IMG/VR virus record: IMGVR_UViG_3300042691_036561 | Location: 1 to 64,000 of that record | DNA from: a virus | Direction: 5' to 3' (one strand) | Length of the DNA: 64,000 nucleotides | Shown: positions 17,733 to 28,815 of the stretch, piece after piece | Position numbering within the stretch: position 1 is the stretch's first letter | Layout: each line of letters begins with the position of its first letter | Made by a program: the position numbers and the translations under genes | The notes under the pieces: model-generated | Told to the model about the DNA's origin: nothing | What the model saw: only the letters and a program-made list of their open reading frames with translations | Databases searched by the model: none

Positions 17733-20099
17733 TTAACTTTGATTACACGGGTTTAAATTATATCCCAATGTGTTTAGTGCTGTTATTATTTGATCCGCAT
17801 AATATTGAGCGGTTGAACCCGCTGTGACATTTGAAATGTAGGTTATTTCACTCTTATCAGATAGACCGTTTGTTCCTGAGTATGCACCGGTTCCATCTTT
17901 AACCGCCACCAAGAATTGTCTAAATCCATCATATGAATTTGGACCCGTATTAACTCTAAACACAATACCTCTATAATAACTGCTATTAGGAACATTGTCA
18001 AGCGTTGATCTTAAGCCGCTTATATCAGTATCATACGTTCCTGTTCTGACACTGGTATTAAATGAGCTACCATCAGCAGCGTATGGAGAAGATTCGTCTT
18101 GGAATACTAAGTTTATAACTTTGGTTATACCAGCTGTTGTTCCTGTTGTGTTCAATACGTACATTGTTCTTTCAGTACCACCAGATTTACTTGAGAAGTT
18201 GCTTACCGTTACGTTTTGATCATATGTGTTATAATCATTATTGTAGAATTGAACGAGACAATCTCTTAAAATAGTATCTCTCATACTTTGTAATGGTGAT
18301 AGTGTTGAGTTCATTGAGCCGCTATCGTCAAACCAAATATTAATTTCAGTGTTTTCATCAACAACTAATGGGGTACCTAATGCAGCCTCAAACACACAAT
18401 CAGGTGTGTATGTTGATGTTGGTGTTGCGGTTGGTGTTTCAGTTACAGTTGGTGTTGGTGTTTCAGTTGATGTAGATGTTGGTGTCTCAGTCAACGTTGG
18501 TGTTGGTGTCGATGTAGGTGTGGGTGTAGTAATTAAAGCCACTGTGTCAATTACAAACTCACAATTTGGTGTATAAGTAATTGTAGGTGTTTCTGTTACT
18601 GTAGGTGTTTCAGTAGATGTTACGGTTGGTGTTACTGTTGGTGTTGATGTTGGGGTAGGCGTACTAATTACTGCCACTGTATCAATTATAAATTCACAGT
18701 TTGGTGTATATGTTTCAGTTGGTGTAATTGTAATTGTTGGGGTATCTGTTGCTGTTGGTGTCTCAGTTGCTGTTGGGGTTGGGGTTACTGTTGGTGTTGC
18801 AGTTGATGTTGGTGTTGGGGTATATATTGTACCACAATCTACGTACTCAATCTTTTTACATACAGGATTTTCTGGATCAGTGGTGTCTAAAGTATAACCA
18901 GCTGGACAGCTATAGTTTGTGCAGAATCCCTCACCCGCCAAAGGTCCACCAGGTAAGTAATCACCTGTTGAGAACATTATATTTAATTCACTTGCATTGG
19001 TTACCCCAGTCAATGTTGCTAGTGTATCGTCATATACCTCAGCAGCAAACGATCCCACACTACTTCTATTCCAGTTTTCAATTTCAACAATATTTGGACC
19101 TGCTTCTAGTGTTACTGGATATATGTGGTAGAATCTAAAATTATCTACTGGTGAGTTATCTGCTTGATTTATTAATGTTACAGAATTTATTTTAACTGTA
19201 ATATCATTATCACCAGCCACGCCGATATAATATGTTTTTGTTGTAGTTAAATTGAATGTTGCACAGAAACTAACGTAATCAGGATAATTTGGATTTGGCC
19301 ATGTCGTGTTACCATCAACCCAAACGTTAATTTGATTCATTCTACCAGCCCAGAATGATTCGTTAGGTGTTGTATCTGGGCTACCATATGCCGTTGTATA
19401 ACCAGAATATGCTAAGTTACCACTTATCGAATTTCCAACAGTATTGTAGTCATTTTCATTGTATATCTTAACACCATACATTCCGTATGCTGAGTTACTA
19501 CCACCATCACCAACTAACAAGTTTTCAATTGATGTTGGGGTTGATGTTAATACTCTATAACATGCACCCCCATCATTTGTGGCTGTAAATCCTTCAGGAC
19601 AATCACATGTTGGTGTTATAGTAGGTGTTTCGGTTACTGTTGAAGTAGAGGTAGGTGTTGGTGTTGCAACAATAGCATCAATATTAATAATAAACTCACA
19701 ACTATCTGATGATGTTGTTGTTGGTGTTTCAGTAGATGTTACAGTTGGCGTTAAAGTTGGTGTTGGTGTTGCTATAACCGCGTTGATATCTATTACAAAC
19801 TCGCAACTATCCGATGATGTTGTTGTTGGTGTTTCAGTTGGTGTAATTGTTATCGTCGGGGTTGAGGTTGGTGTTGGGGTTACTCCTGGAACTATTTCTA
19901 GGTTACAGACAAACCCTTCAAGTTCATTTTTAAAATTAAAATCGTATGTACCGTAGTAATAATCTGAGGTCCAAAAATAAGGTATAAGTACGTTGGTTCC
20001 GATGGTAACAGCTGTTCCTCCGCTATATGGATGAAAAACAACATCAGCATAATAACCGTTGTATAAACCAGATGCACTATATAATCTTATTGTTGCCAT
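17733..20099 (-). CDS. Fibre protein with Thr/Pro-Cys repeats and a VWA-like tip
   Basis: 788 aa: an N-terminal anchor-like domain (about 1-75), a Thr/Pro linker with two SDSCEF units, a middle beta domain with a Cys-rich edge (CDCPEG to CKKIEYVDC, about 165-425), a second linker with NCEFIIDTVAVI-type units, and a C-terminal domain of about 200 residues. This last domain begins INIWFDDSGSMNS, a D-x-S-x-S metal-ion-dependent adhesion site near residue 588, and continues with helices and strands expected of a von Willebrand factor A fold. VWA domains bind protein ligands through a Mg ion. It is coupled to its neighbours by 3-20 nt spacers. The VWA call rests on the MIDAS motif and length only. 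Confidence 0.75.
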   Translation of the reverse strand: MATIRLYSASGLYNGYYADVVFHPYSGGTAVTIGTNVLIPYFWTSDYYYGTYDFNFKNELEGFVCNLEIVPGVTPTPTSTPTITITPTETPTTTSSDSCEFVIDINAVIATPTPTLTPTVTSTETPTTTSSDSCEFIINIDAIVATPTPTSTSTVTETPTITPTCDCPEGFTATNDGGACYRVLTSTPTSIENLLVGDGGSNSAYGMYGVKIYNENDYNTVGNSISGNLAYSGYTTAYGSPDTTPNESFWAGRMNQINVWVDGNTTWPNPNYPDYVSFCATFNLTTTKTYYIGVAGDNDITVKINSVTLINQADNSPVDNFRFYHIYPVTLEAGPNIVEIENWNRSSVGSFAAEVYDDTLATLTGVTNASELNIMFSTGDYLPGGPLAGEGFCTNYSCPAGYTLDTTDPENPVCKKIEYVDCGTIYTPTPTSTATPTVTPTPTATETPTATDTPTITITPTETYTPNCEFIIDTVAVISTPTPTSTPTVTPTVTSTETPTVTETPTITYTPNCEFVIDTVALITTPTPTSTPTPTLTETPTSTSTETPTPTVTETPTATPTSTYTPDCVFEAALGTPLVVDENTEINIWFDDSGSMNSTLSPLQSMRDTILRDCLVQFYNNDYNTYDQNVTVSNFSSKSGGTERTMYVLNTTGTTAGITKVINLVFQDESSPYAADGSSFNTSVRTGTYDTDISGLRSTLDNVPNSSYYRGIVFRVNTGPNSYDGFRQFLVAVKDGTGAYSGTNGLSDKSEITYISNVTAGSTAQYYADQIITALNTLGYNLNPCNQS

Positions 20100-20102
20100 T
20101 TA

Positions 20103-20693
20103 TTATATTTGAGTTAATGTTGCTATTACTGATGGCACTGACGGACCAATAGTTGGGGTCAGTGATGTTATTTGTATATTACTATCTGTTGTTGCCCAAG
20201 CAATTTCAACATAATCACCGCTATTTAAGTTGGGGTATATTATGTTCCAAGCAGCAACAACATATTCACCGTTATTGGCGAAAGTTATTACTGTATTAGA
20301 GCTTGTAATAGATGTACCATTTTTCTTAAACCATATATAGAAATTTTCCGTTGTTCCACCTTGTACTCTATATAATTGAGCAGAGAATTGTAAATTATAC
20401 GATCCTGGGTTACTAACAATCATTTGTGATCCATTAGCCCATGTACACCCATTTGTTGCATCAAGACTATTAAATGTCATTAAATGCTCAGTATTTGTAG
20501 TTCCTGTTTGAATCACGGAACTACTATATGAACCAAAAAATCTTGTTGTGCCACTTGTTATAACACCAGAAAATAAATCTTCATGTGTTATAGCAGCAGA
20601 ATCATATGGACCATTTCCTTGAGCCATATAAAATAACGATCCGCTTGTTGGGGTTGTTAATCGTTGTAATTCTGAAATTCTAGTTATACTCAT
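20103..20693 (-). CDS. Small fibre/decoration protein with a likely jelly-roll (C1q-like) C-terminus
   Basis: 196 aa. The start MSITRISELQRLTTPTSGS is typical of virion proteins that attach through a short N-terminal strand. From about residue 60 there is a TNF/C1q-like pattern: WANGSQMIVSNPGSYNLQFS, FYIWFKKNGTSI, YVVAAWNIIYPNLNSGDYVEI, then the final IQITSL and ATLTQI strands. Such domains trimerise in phage fibres. Position between the 1684-aa and 788-aa genes supports a fibre or collar role. Confidence 0.68.
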   Translation of the reverse strand: MSITRISELQRLTTPTSGSLFYMAQGNGPYDSAAITHEDLFSGVITSGTTRFFGSYSSSVIQTGTTNTEHLMTFNSLDATNGCTWANGSQMIVSNPGSYNLQFSAQLYRVQGGTTENFYIWFKKNGTSITSSNTVITFANNGEYVVAAWNIIYPNLNSGDYVEIAWATTDSNIQITSLTPTIGPSVPSVIATLTQI

Positions 20694-20716
20694 TTTATTT
20701 AAATATTTTTTTTTAT

Positions 20717-23700
20717 TTATTCTTCTATTAATATGTCAGTATTATTTTCATCCACAATAAAACTTGCACCACTTTCAAGAATTATCCCTTGAGAACTTTC
20801 AACAATTTCATAAGTCATATCACAAGATCCCTCTGTAAATGTAATTGTTGGTGTCGAAGTTATTGTTGGCGTTGTGGTAGAGGTTGGTGTAGGTGTTGAT
20901 ATAACTGAATTAATATCTATTACAAATTCACAACTATCTGATGATGTTGTTGTTGGTGTTTCAGTTATAGTTGGTGTAGCTGTTTCTGTTGGTGTTGGTG
21001 TTGCAATAATTGCAATTGTATCAATTATAAAATCACAATTAGATGTAAAAGTTGATGTTGGCGTTATAGTAACACTTGGTGTCGGTGTTGCAATTGTTGC
21101 GACTGTATCAATAACAAATTCACAATTTGGTGTGTATGTCGATGTCGGCGTTATAGTGACGCTCGGTGTTGGGGTTGCAATTGTTGCAACTGTATCAATA
21201 ACAAATTCACAATTTGGTGTTGATGTTGATGTCGGTGTTATAGTGATACTTGGTGTCGGAGTGGGAATTACAGCAACTGTATCAATTACAAATTCACAAT
21301 TTGGTGTTGATGTTGAAGTTGTTGTTGGTGTAGGTGTTAGCGTCACAACATTTGTATCAATTACAAATTCACAATTTGGTGTTGTTGTTACTGTTGGTGT
21401 ACTAGTTGGCGTCTCTGTTACAGTAGGCGTACCAGTGTTTGTTGATGTATTTGTAGGTGTACTAGTTGGTGTCTCAGTCAACGTTGGTGTTGGTGTCGAT
21501 GTAGGTGTATTTGTAGCGGTTGGTGTGCTAGTTATGGTAGGTGTACTGGTAGATGTATTTGTTGGTGTAGGTGTAGATGTTGGACTTGGGGTTACTATTG
21601 GATATGTGCTACCACAAGGTACGGCCGGGGTTATAACACCACATTCAGTTGTATAATTTCTTACAGGATCTTCAATTTCAGTTTTACAACATTGATTATC
21701 AATATAATATTGACTTAAGCTCATATTAAGTCTATTAAACTTAGTATATGAGTGTTGTATTAATACTTGTGTTCCATCATTACCATTAAACAATATTAGG
21801 TTTTGAGGTTGTGTTCCTGTTATATTAATGTTATAATAAAGATTATTTTCACAGTAATTTAAATTAACTGAAATAACCTCTAATAATTCACCTTTTTCTG
21901 TAATTAAAAAATCACCAGTATCATAATAATCTGATGGATAATAACAACAAGGCTCCTCCGGTGTTTCTGGTTTTAATTGCAAAAACTCTGGAGATCTAGA
22001 ATCAAAAAAGTAACCATCTCGTTTAGATACCCTATATGTTGCTTCATCAACCTCTTTATTTGTGTAAACACGTAGTTTTGTTGTTGGTAAAACTTCAATA
22101 ACAACCTGTTGACCGTTTGAGGTCATACCTATTATTTCACTTTTCTTTACAGATCCTAAACAATCAATATCGCTAATTGTATGCGTTGAATAATCATATG
22201 AAAAAGAATAATCATTGTTTTCACTAGCATATTCAAACATGCTTGATGAAAGTGTGGTGCATGATAAGTATGTTGCACCTAATATGACATTTCCATTAAC
22301 TAAATCTTTAACATCTTTCTTAACAAGAGTTCCAGCAGCTAAATAACTAGTAATATTTGCTGGTGTTGTAGATGAATTAATTGTAGCACCACTAACAACA
22401 ATAACTTTAGTATTGTGTTTTAAACCATAATTGTATGTGTTTCTATATTGTACTTTTGGTACTAATGTATAGCCAGTGTTAACAACTAACGGTAAATCAG
22501 GCACTTCAGATGGGTATTCTACATATCTTAATGCTAGTCCTTCTATTTTTACTTTTTTATCACAGTTTGCTGCATCAGTAAAAATTAAATCAATAACCTC
22601 ATCTTCTCTTACATTACTAAGTTTGAACTTACAATTTTCTCCAACAATTTGGAAGAAACTTGTATCTGTATAAGTTGGGTGGTATCCTGTACTGATGTTA
22701 TTTCCTGGTGTACAATTTCTTTGAACATATACACCCCATCCACTATCGTTACCAGATTGAACAGTAACACCTGTTAAGCTAACAATAACATCTGTTGCAA
22801 CTTTACAAGTTGGATAACCAGAATAAACATCACAAGACGCATCAAATGATAAATCTAAATGACATTTTGGCTCAGTATATTTGTAATCAACATCAAAATA
22901 AAAATCTAAATTATCTTTTACTAAACATTCTCCAGAAGAGTTTGTGTGTGCAATAAATTTAACTTTTTCAACACCATTATTATCTGTGAAAAATTCATAA
23001 GATATTAATTGTGTTTTTCCTGACAATATAGCATTTCCAGGAACATATGAAGGGGTATTGAATGCACTATATTGTGTTTCTGTTTGATTAATTTGTTCAA
23101 CAAGAGATGCTATGGCGTTTTTCCAAGCGGCTTTTATTGTTGTTAAATTTAAATTAATCCAATTTTTATATTCACAAATAAGTGGTATTTTAGATGTTGA
23201 GGAAGTTAGTACACTACAACTTTCCACAGCAGTAAAACCAGTACCAAATAAGGTACTGCCGGTTAAAACTACTTGTGTCGTTCCACTATAATCAGTACCG
23301 TCAATATCAATATGTAAAGTAAATGTTACACCACTAAATTCAATTAAACCTCTTAGATTATCTGGATCTCCAATTATTGTTTCAAGATCTTCTTCAATTA
23401 CTGTTTCAAATTCTGGATATAAATTTTCTACAATCTCTAATGGTTTACATGGTTTTCTATATGAAAACTTGGGTCTACCAAAAACATTGTTTTCAATTAA
23501 ATTACCCCCCATCCATAATGTTGTTGATGGTATAATTTGTTCTAAAACATTTGACCAATATGGGCTCATCTGATTAACAAAATCAGATGTTGATATTATA
23601 TCATAAGTTGTATAACCAGATGCTACTAATTGATTTATATAATCCTGATAAACATCCTCTAAAGCAATATAATTCTTCTTATATCTTATTATATTTGAAT

Positions 23701-25771
23701 TAGTTATTTGATTTGAGAAGGTATTTTCTAAATATTGTGCAAAAGTTACACCAGTTTGTGGTGGTAGACTATTTGTGCCAAAAGTTACTTCAAGTTCTCT
23801 AGATTTTCTCCAAATATCATAGTTAACAGCATTTGCTGCAGATACGAATACGTTTATGTTTTTTCTATTAAGAATTAAATTTGAAAGAGCTTCGTCTTCT
23901 AAGATTTGTCCTTGCTGATTATCAATTTCACTTTTTATTGTGAAACCATAATCTAAGCCAGGTAATGTTCTGTAATTATCAAAAAACTCTTCACCATAAG
24001 AATATGGTTTTGCTGTTGTTAATAGCGTTTTAGTTCTTCCGGTTAATACTGAATTTTCAGTATCAAGGACATCGGAAGATCTATGATCTAAGCTAACATT
24101 TGCCCAGCCAGACCCCATTTGGAAGAAAACATTTTCTTGATTTGTTGTTGGAGCTTTAGGTAATAATGTTGTTTCGTCGATGGGGTAATCGGTTAGTTGA
24201 TTATTTGTTGTTAACCCTGTTAAAGAAGAAACGGTATAAGTGTATGTATCACTATTAAATGTTACACTATTACTAACATTAATATTATTTAATGTGTTAT
24301 TTAGATCATCTAAAGTAGATGGAGGTAACGCACTGGTTACTTTATAAACATATTCGTTTATTTTCACCATTGGATCTGGCGCACCGATAAACTTTAAGAA
24401 AAATTCAATACTACTTCTAGTGCCTTTTGATTTATATATAAATGCTAGATTAACTAATAACCTTCTATAGAATTCAAGTTCGGCTTCTACTAAATTTTTA
24501 CCAATAGCTTGTCCATTGTAAACAGTGGAAGAAGCTTTATATATTTGTTCTTCTAAACTTTTTTGATCAAATAAATTAATGGTATTAAGACCTAGTGTAT
24601 TTGCTAAGTTTTTAAGAAAAACATCTGGGATATTATCAATTGCGTCATAAGAAACATTTCTCATGTTCGCGATATTGTCAATATAAGATTTTACTTTATC
24701 GAAGCTCTGACCATATAATTGAAATATCTTATCAATTTTTTGATCCTCTGTGTCAAATTCAAATAATTGCGGCGCAACAAGAAATCTTGTAACTAAATTG
24801 GATTTATAGTTATCAATTTCAGTTGCTAAGTCACTTAAACGTGTTAGATATTCCTCGAACTTAAGACCGGTAATTTGAATGTTGTACCCATCTTTTGATG
24901 TTGGCCAGTTAACTAATATGGAAATCAGTTCTGTTTTTGTTTCGTCTAAACTAGTTCTAGGAACCGTAAACCCAGCTTGATATATTGGGTATGTTTCTCG
25001 ATTTAATAATGTTTGTTCTAAATCGTCTAAACCTAAATAAAATTCTTCAACAACACTGTCATTTGGTCTTAAAATAAAACTATCTGAATATGTTGCACCA
25101 GTAAATGGTTTACCATCAACAACAAGTGTTATTTGGTTAAACTGATCTGGCTGTACGTAACTTGTTACAGCATAAGTTTTATCCTCTATTACAATACAAT
25201 ATTTTGTATATGAAGAAAATAAATTTCTTATTTTATTTTCAACTTCAATTAATTGACTTGCTGTTGGTTCTTTTAATACAATATCAAAAGGATTAAAAAA
25301 TCTACCAACTTGAGTTTTAAATGTGGTTGTATTAGTTGTTGGATTATGTGTTATATTTTCAGCAGTGTAACTGTTAATAGACGCTAAAGCATCTTTGTCA
25401 ATAAAAATACCGCCGGGAAAATTTTTAGCAATTCTAGCAATAGAGACTCTTATTCTTTCTCTTAATGATCCAAAAAGAGACTTAGATGCATCTCTTTTAT
25501 TTGTATTAAATCTTACTGGTCTTTTTTTACCATCAGATTGTACAACTGTTGTTGGAACATCTTCCTCAACCTTAAGATTTTCTAATGTAATAAAATCTGA
25601 AAATGGCGCAGTTTGGAATTTTTTTGAGTCTTTCTCTGGGACAATCGTATCAAGAGCGAAGTTCGTATTAGTCAATTGACTAGTACCGTCGGTAATTTGT
25701 CTACCAACGAGACTATCGTTAAACGTATCAAAACCACTAGCCGCCTGACTCGGAACTTTTCTTTTTGCCAT
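20717..25771 (-). CDS. Very large baseplate/fibre protein with Thr/Pro-Cys repeat tail
   Basis: 1684 aa. The first 500 or so residues look like a baseplate component; the segment with [30 protein letters not shown] and [15 protein letters not shown] (about 350-470) recalls phage tail-protein-I-like baseplate proteins. A long beta-rich middle follows, with many cysteines in [20 protein letters not shown] (about 965-985). The end (about 1375-1684) is a Thr/Pro linker with six units of the pattern CEFVIDT-x5-TPTPT at about 31-residue spacing. The repeat units are shared with the 788-aa and 1659-aa proteins, so this protein may be the platform on which they assemble. No homologous function can be assigned with confidence. 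Confidence 0.68.
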   Translation of the reverse strand: MAKRKVPSQAASGFDTFNDSLVGRQITDGTSQLTNTNFALDTIVPEKDSKKFQTAPFSDFITLENLKVEEDVPTTVVQSDGKKRPVRFNTNKRDASKSLFGSLRERIRVSIARIAKNFPGGIFIDKDALASINSYTAENITHNPTTNTTTFKTQVGRFFNPFDIVLKEPTASQLIEVENKIRNLFSSYTKYCIVIEDKTYAVTSYVQPDQFNQITLVVDGKPFTGATYSDSFILRPNDSVVEEFYLGLDDLEQTLLNRETYPIYQAGFTVPRTSLDETKTELISILVNWPTSKDGYNIQITGLKFEEYLTRLSDLATEIDNYKSNLVTRFLVAPQLFEFDTEDQKIDKIFQLYGQSFDKVKSYIDNIANMRNVSYDAIDNIPDVFLKNLANTLGLNTINLFDQKSLEEQIYKASSTVYNGQAIGKNLVEAELEFYRRLLVNLAFIYKSKGTRSSIEFFLKFIGAPDPMVKINEYVYKVTSALPPSTLDDLNNTLNNINVSNSVTFNSDTYTYTVSSLTGLTTNNQLTDYPIDETTLLPKAPTTNQENVFFQMGSGWANVSLDHRSSDVLDTENSVLTGRTKTLLTTAKPYSYGEEFFDNYRTLPGLDYGFTIKSEIDNQQGQILEDEALSNLILNRKNINVFVSAANAVNYDIWRKSRELEVTFGTNSLPPQTGVTFAQYLENTFSNQITNSNIIRYKKNYIALEDVYQDYINQLVASGYTTYDIISTSDFVNQMSPYWSNVLEQIIPSTTLWMGGNLIENNVFGRPKFSYRKPCKPLEIVENLYPEFETVIEEDLETIIGDPDNLRGLIEFSGVTFTLHIDIDGTDYSGTTQVVLTGSTLFGTGFTAVESCSVLTSSTSKIPLICEYKNWINLNLTTIKAAWKNAIASLVEQINQTETQYSAFNTPSYVPGNAILSGKTQLISYEFFTDNNGVEKVKFIAHTNSSGECLVKDNLDFYFDVDYKYTEPKCHLDLSFDASCDVYSGYPTCKVATDVIVSLTGVTVQSGNDSGWGVYVQRNCTPGNNISTGYHPTYTDTSFFQIVGENCKFKLSNVREDEVIDLIFTDAANCDKKVKIEGLALRYVEYPSEVPDLPLVVNTGYTLVPKVQYRNTYNYGLKHNTKVIVVSGATINSSTTPANITSYLAAGTLVKKDVKDLVNGNVILGATYLSCTTLSSSMFEYASENNDYSFSYDYSTHTISDIDCLGSVKKSEIIGMTSNGQQVVIEVLPTTKLRVYTNKEVDEATYRVSKRDGYFFDSRSPEFLQLKPETPEEPCCYYPSDYYDTGDFLITEKGELLEVISVNLNYCENNLYYNINITGTQPQNLILFNGNDGTQVLIQHSYTKFNRLNMSLSQYYIDNQCCKTEIEDPVRNYTTECGVITPAVPCGSTYPIVTPSPTSTPTPTNTSTSTPTITSTPTATNTPTSTPTPTLTETPTSTPTNTSTNTGTPTVTETPTSTPTVTTTPNCEFVIDTNVVTLTPTPTTTSTSTPNCEFVIDTVAVIPTPTPSITITPTSTSTPNCEFVIDTVATIATPTPSVTITPTSTYTPNCEFVIDTVATIATPTPSVTITPTSTFTSNCDFIIDTIAIIATPTPTETATPTITETPTTTSSDSCEFVIDINSVISTPTPTSTTTPTITSTPTITFTEGSCDMTYEIVESSQGIILESGASFIVDENNTDILIEE
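20840..21590. repeat. Coding repeat region, about 93-bp units with TPT linkers
   Basis: Within the 3' end of the 1684-aa gene the DNA repeats at about 93 bp, each unit holding ACAAATTCACAATTTGGTGT (plus strand) or a close variant, and the 21390-21590 part is a run of GTTGGTGTT-like 9-mers. Similar DNA occurs at 10690-10870, 17265-17465, 18400-18830 and 19600-19900, giving substrate for in-frame recombination between the fibre genes. Confidence 0.8.
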
Positions 25772-25773
25772 TA

Positions 25774-26691
25774 TTATTCAGTAATATCGTCAAAGTTTAA
25801 CGTTTGGTCTATATCAGTCCTTCCCTCACGAATCTCATATAATGTCTCATTAAATTCGTCCTTAACTTCGTATAGGTTAAACTGTTTATAAATGTTGTTT
25901 GAGCCATCATAGATCGTGTAGATACCTGAAGATACCGCCTTACTTTGATTACCATAAAGAGCAAGTGCAAGCGTAGATGCGTCATGTTCAACCATTTCTA
26001 CCTCAATCGTAGTTGGATTAAAATAGCTGTTTGTTAGTATAATTTTTTGTAGTGGTTGGCCAATAAATGGGACAGTATTTGGTTTATTAGTAGGTGCAGA
26101 AGATGGGGTGACAGTCAAAAACACTAAGTTTGTTGGTGAGTCTGAATATCTATATCTAACTGATTTTTGTGTGGTATTTGTTAAGTTTGTTGTTACTGGC
26201 TCACAATAAAATGAAGATGTTACAATTTTATAAAAATTTTGGACTTTTTTATTATCAGTAACACTTATATATTCTACTCTATATCCAACCAAACCCTGTG
26301 GGGCGAATTTAGATCTATCCTCTTGTTCAACGTTTCCAAGATCAATTACAATACCCCTAACTGAAGATAATGATGCTAAAACACCACAATCTGTTATTTG
26401 TGTTCTTATTTGTTTTGGTCTTACGTGAAGTGTGTATATCCCTAACTCGGAGAATGTGGTACTTTCTAATCTTAATGTATACATACCACCCAAAACCTCC
26501 ACATTTGGAGCGTTTGTATCATCAGTTGTATTTGCATTGTGATATAATGGTGATAAGATAGCTGCCGAATCCAACTTTGTTAGTGTTGAATCGGTAGTTG
26601 CACCTCTGTCCGCAGCATAGTGAAGTAGTATTTCTACATCTTCTGGTGATACATCCGCTGGTCTTATTGTTCCGTAACTTCCTACTGCCAT
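25774..26691 (-). CDS. Unknown virion protein, 305 aa
   Basis: The N-terminus (PADVSPEDVEILLHYAADRG) is helical; the rest is beta-rich (MYTLRLESTTFSELGIYTLHVRP) with a few cysteines and an acidic end (DIDQTLNFDDITE). No Thr/Pro linker. The stop lies 3 nt before the ATG of the 1684-aa gene, so the two are made together. A structural role in the baseplate is inferred from position between gp6 and the fibre genes. Confidence 0.6.
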   Translation of the reverse strand: MAVGSYGTIRPADVSPEDVEILLHYAADRGATTDSTLTKLDSAAILSPLYHNANTTDDTNAPNVEVLGGMYTLRLESTTFSELGIYTLHVRPKQIRTQITDCGVLASLSSVRGIVIDLGNVEQEDRSKFAPQGLVGYRVEYISVTDNKKVQNFYKIVTSSFYCEPVTTNLTNTTQKSVRYRYSDSPTNLVFLTVTPSSAPTNKPNTVPFIGQPLQKIILTNSYFNPTTIEVEMVEHDASTLALALYGNQSKAVSSGIYTIYDGSNNIYKQFNLYEVKDEFNETLYEIREGRTDIDQTLNFDDITE

Positions 26692-26715
26692 AGCATTTTA
26701 ATAATAAATATAATT

Positions 26716-27978
26716 TTATTGTTTTTTCACAACGAAAAATCCATTTCCATATATGTCTAATTCGCCAATATTGTCAATTTCCCCTAATCTTAAATTAAAT
26801 TCAGATACCCCCATCTTACCTCTTTCAACAAATATGTCAGAATAAACCGATGGATCTGAAACAAACCCCAAAAAATGCTCATTTCTGGTTAACATTTTAT
26901 TTACCACATACTCTGTAGCAAAATCTGTACTGTTACCTGTTGTAAATCCAGAAGTTCCATTTATAATGTGGTTTGGCACTTTTCCTGTAACATAGGTTAC
27001 CCCGTCTGAGCAATCATAATAATCTAAGCCATCAACTGTATATTTTGAACAGCTTAAGGTTGTACCAGGTAGTGAAGTTGATGTTACACCCGTATAAGCC
27101 GTTTGGCCGTATAATTTTTTTTCTATAATTCTACTTTTACCAACAGCAACAAATGTTAAACTTGTTGACGATAGTGTTTTTGTTGATCCTGAAGCCGCCA
27201 CACCATAATCTGTGTATGGGAAGGTAAAAGTAAGGGTACCCAAACTAGTTGGATCACCGATAACTAAAGGTAGCTTTATTGTCCTTGATAATGTTTGTAC
27301 TTTCCAAGGGCTATTCATTGTAATTGAAATTACTTTACTACCTGCAGTTGAATATGTTTTGGTTGCGTTACCTAAAATTGAAATAGAAGAGGCTGTAGAA
27401 TCTCCCCAATTAATTTGGAAGGTTGCGTCAACGACTCTTTTTAAAGTATTTGTATTGGTTGTGTTATAAACAGTTACGGTGTTTCCAGAAGCTTTATATG
27501 TAAAATTACAAAGTTGTTCTACTTGATCGATATCACCATCAAAACCAACCATAACACCTAATTCATCTACTTTTGAATCTAGAAGTATTGGTAATTCATA
27601 ATCTGGATATGCAGCTGATTTATTTTTTCCAATGTTAACCCAAGATGTTCCATTCCATCTATAATAATAACCTTTGTCTGTCCACGTTAACGCTTCTGGT
27701 TGCTCAACCCAAAACGATGTTTGTGTTGACGGTATTTTATTTAAATTTGAAACAACTAATGATTTATATATTTTACCATTATAATAAATGGTATCTCCAG
27801 AGGTGTAAGTGATATCGCTATACCATTTAACATCCATGACTGTTGTTCCACTAGTTGGTACAGTTGTTGCTGACCATGGAACTAACTGTAGGTTATTATC
27901 ATACCAATACTGCCCAGCGTTATATAAAACAACCGATAATATATTTTTTTGCAATATTTCGTACTTATATTTTCTCAT
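26716..27978 (-). CDS. Unknown virion protein with a carbohydrate-binding-like segment, 420 aa
   Basis: A segment near residues 70-115 (DTIYYNGKIYKSL, SFWVEQPEALTWTDKGYYYRW) looks like a small aromatic-rich carbohydrate-binding or tail-spike module, with spaced Trp and Tyr. A PKD/Ig-like stretch follows (FQINWGDSTASSISIL). The C-terminus is KxxGVSEFNLRLGEIDNIGEL. The family is not recognised; a fibre or baseplate protein that touches glycans is possible. Confidence 0.55.
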   Translation of the reverse strand: MRKYKYEILQKNILSVVLYNAGQYWYDNNLQLVPWSATTVPTSGTTVMDVKWYSDITYTSGDTIYYNGKIYKSLVVSNLNKIPSTQTSFWVEQPEALTWTDKGYYYRWNGTSWVNIGKNKSAAYPDYELPILLDSKVDELGVMVGFDGDIDQVEQLCNFTYKASGNTVTVYNTTNTNTLKRVVDATFQINWGDSTASSISILGNATKTYSTAGSKVISITMNSPWKVQTLSRTIKLPLVIGDPTSLGTLTFTFPYTDYGVAASGSTKTLSSTSLTFVAVGKSRIIEKKLYGQTAYTGVTSTSLPGTTLSCSKYTVDGLDYYDCSDGVTYVTGKVPNHIINGTSGFTTGNSTDFATEYVVNKMLTRNEHFLGFVSDPSVYSDIFVERGKMGVSEFNLRLGEIDNIGELDIYGNGFFVVKKQ

Positions 27979-27980
27979 TT

Positions 27981-28814
27981 TTATAATTTAGCCGCAGTAC
28001 CACTGCCAAAATCACAATCACTTGTAATTCCTCTAGTTATTTTATAGCTATGGTCCGATCTTTTGAATCTTACTTGATAGTAAACATCATTAATTTCGTC
28101 CACAGTATTACTATAATTCATCTCATAAAACTTAACAGGATTTGCTGTTGTACCCACTCTTTCACCATTTACTAAGCTAGAATTATTTGCTGTTAAATCT
28201 TTATTTAAAAATCTCGTAATTGTGCCGTCTTCAGCATTAAAAAATCTAGCAGTCATGTAAAAGGTTAGACCGCTAAACACACTATCATCACCAAACCAAA
28301 ACAAATACATATTTTCGGTGTTTCTGTAGTTGTTACCATTAAATACCGGTACAAAAATGTCTTCTCTTAAATTTAAGTCGAAAACTTTTTGTCCAAGAGG
28401 TATTGATAGGTTTTTAGCAAAAACAAGTTTTTGTGTTTCTCTTTCTCTTGTTGTATAAAATTCTAATCTAAAGAAACTATTAACGGTGTGTTTTAATAAC
28501 TTAGCATTTTCTTTTGGGCTTATACCAATTAAATCGTAGTCAAAGCCATTATCATAATCTCTAGGATTTTGATTATTTAAAAAATAAAACTGATACCAAA
28601 TGTCACATTGTTTAGTCGATACCCCAGATATTGTCACATCGTAAGGTTCATGAATATATCTAACAGTTTCATAGTTTTCAACCGGATTAATAATTGATCT
28701 AAGAACTTCTTCCTGATAATCTAGGAAATTTTCTTCCCAACCAGCATTTATTCTAAAATCTGTTTCCGGATTAAAAACCAAAGATTTACTATCTCTATTA
28801 TACAATATATTCAT
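27981..28814 (-). CDS. Unknown virion protein, 277 aa
   Basis: Starts MNILYNRDSKSLVFNPETDF and is rich in aromatic residues (YQFYFLNNQNPRDYDNGFDY, MYLFWFGDD). It looks like an all-beta structural protein with no linker or signal. It is separated from the genes on either side by 1-2 nt. Baseplate-associated by context; nothing more can be said. Confidence 0.58.
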   Translation of the reverse strand: MNILYNRDSKSLVFNPETDFRINAGWEENFLDYQEEVLRSIINPVENYETVRYIHEPYDVTISGVSTKQCDIWYQFYFLNNQNPRDYDNGFDYDLIGISPKENAKLLKHTVNSFFRLEFYTTRERETQKLVFAKNLSIPLGQKVFDLNLREDIFVPVFNGNNYRNTENMYLFWFGDDSVFSGLTFYMTARFFNAEDGTITRFLNKDLTANNSSLVNGERVGTTANPVKFYEMNYSNTVDEINDVYYQVRFKRSDHSYKITRGITSDCDFGSGTAAKL

Positions 28815-28815
28815 T

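Noticed and set aside
21000-21400. Asp-Thr-Val/Ile sequons in the CEFVIDT repeats as Bacteroidota O-glycosylation sites
   Set aside because: The motif fits D-(S/T)-(A/I/L/V/M/T), but that glycosylation acts on exported proteins and phage fibres assemble in the cytoplasm; no signal peptides are present.
20874-21656. Long plus-strand open frame rich in Val-Gly
   Set aside because: It is the antisense of the TPT-repeat DNA of the 1684-aa gene; the same Val-Gly pattern appears opposite every Thr/Pro linker (10790, 11251, 17391, 18349, 19579).
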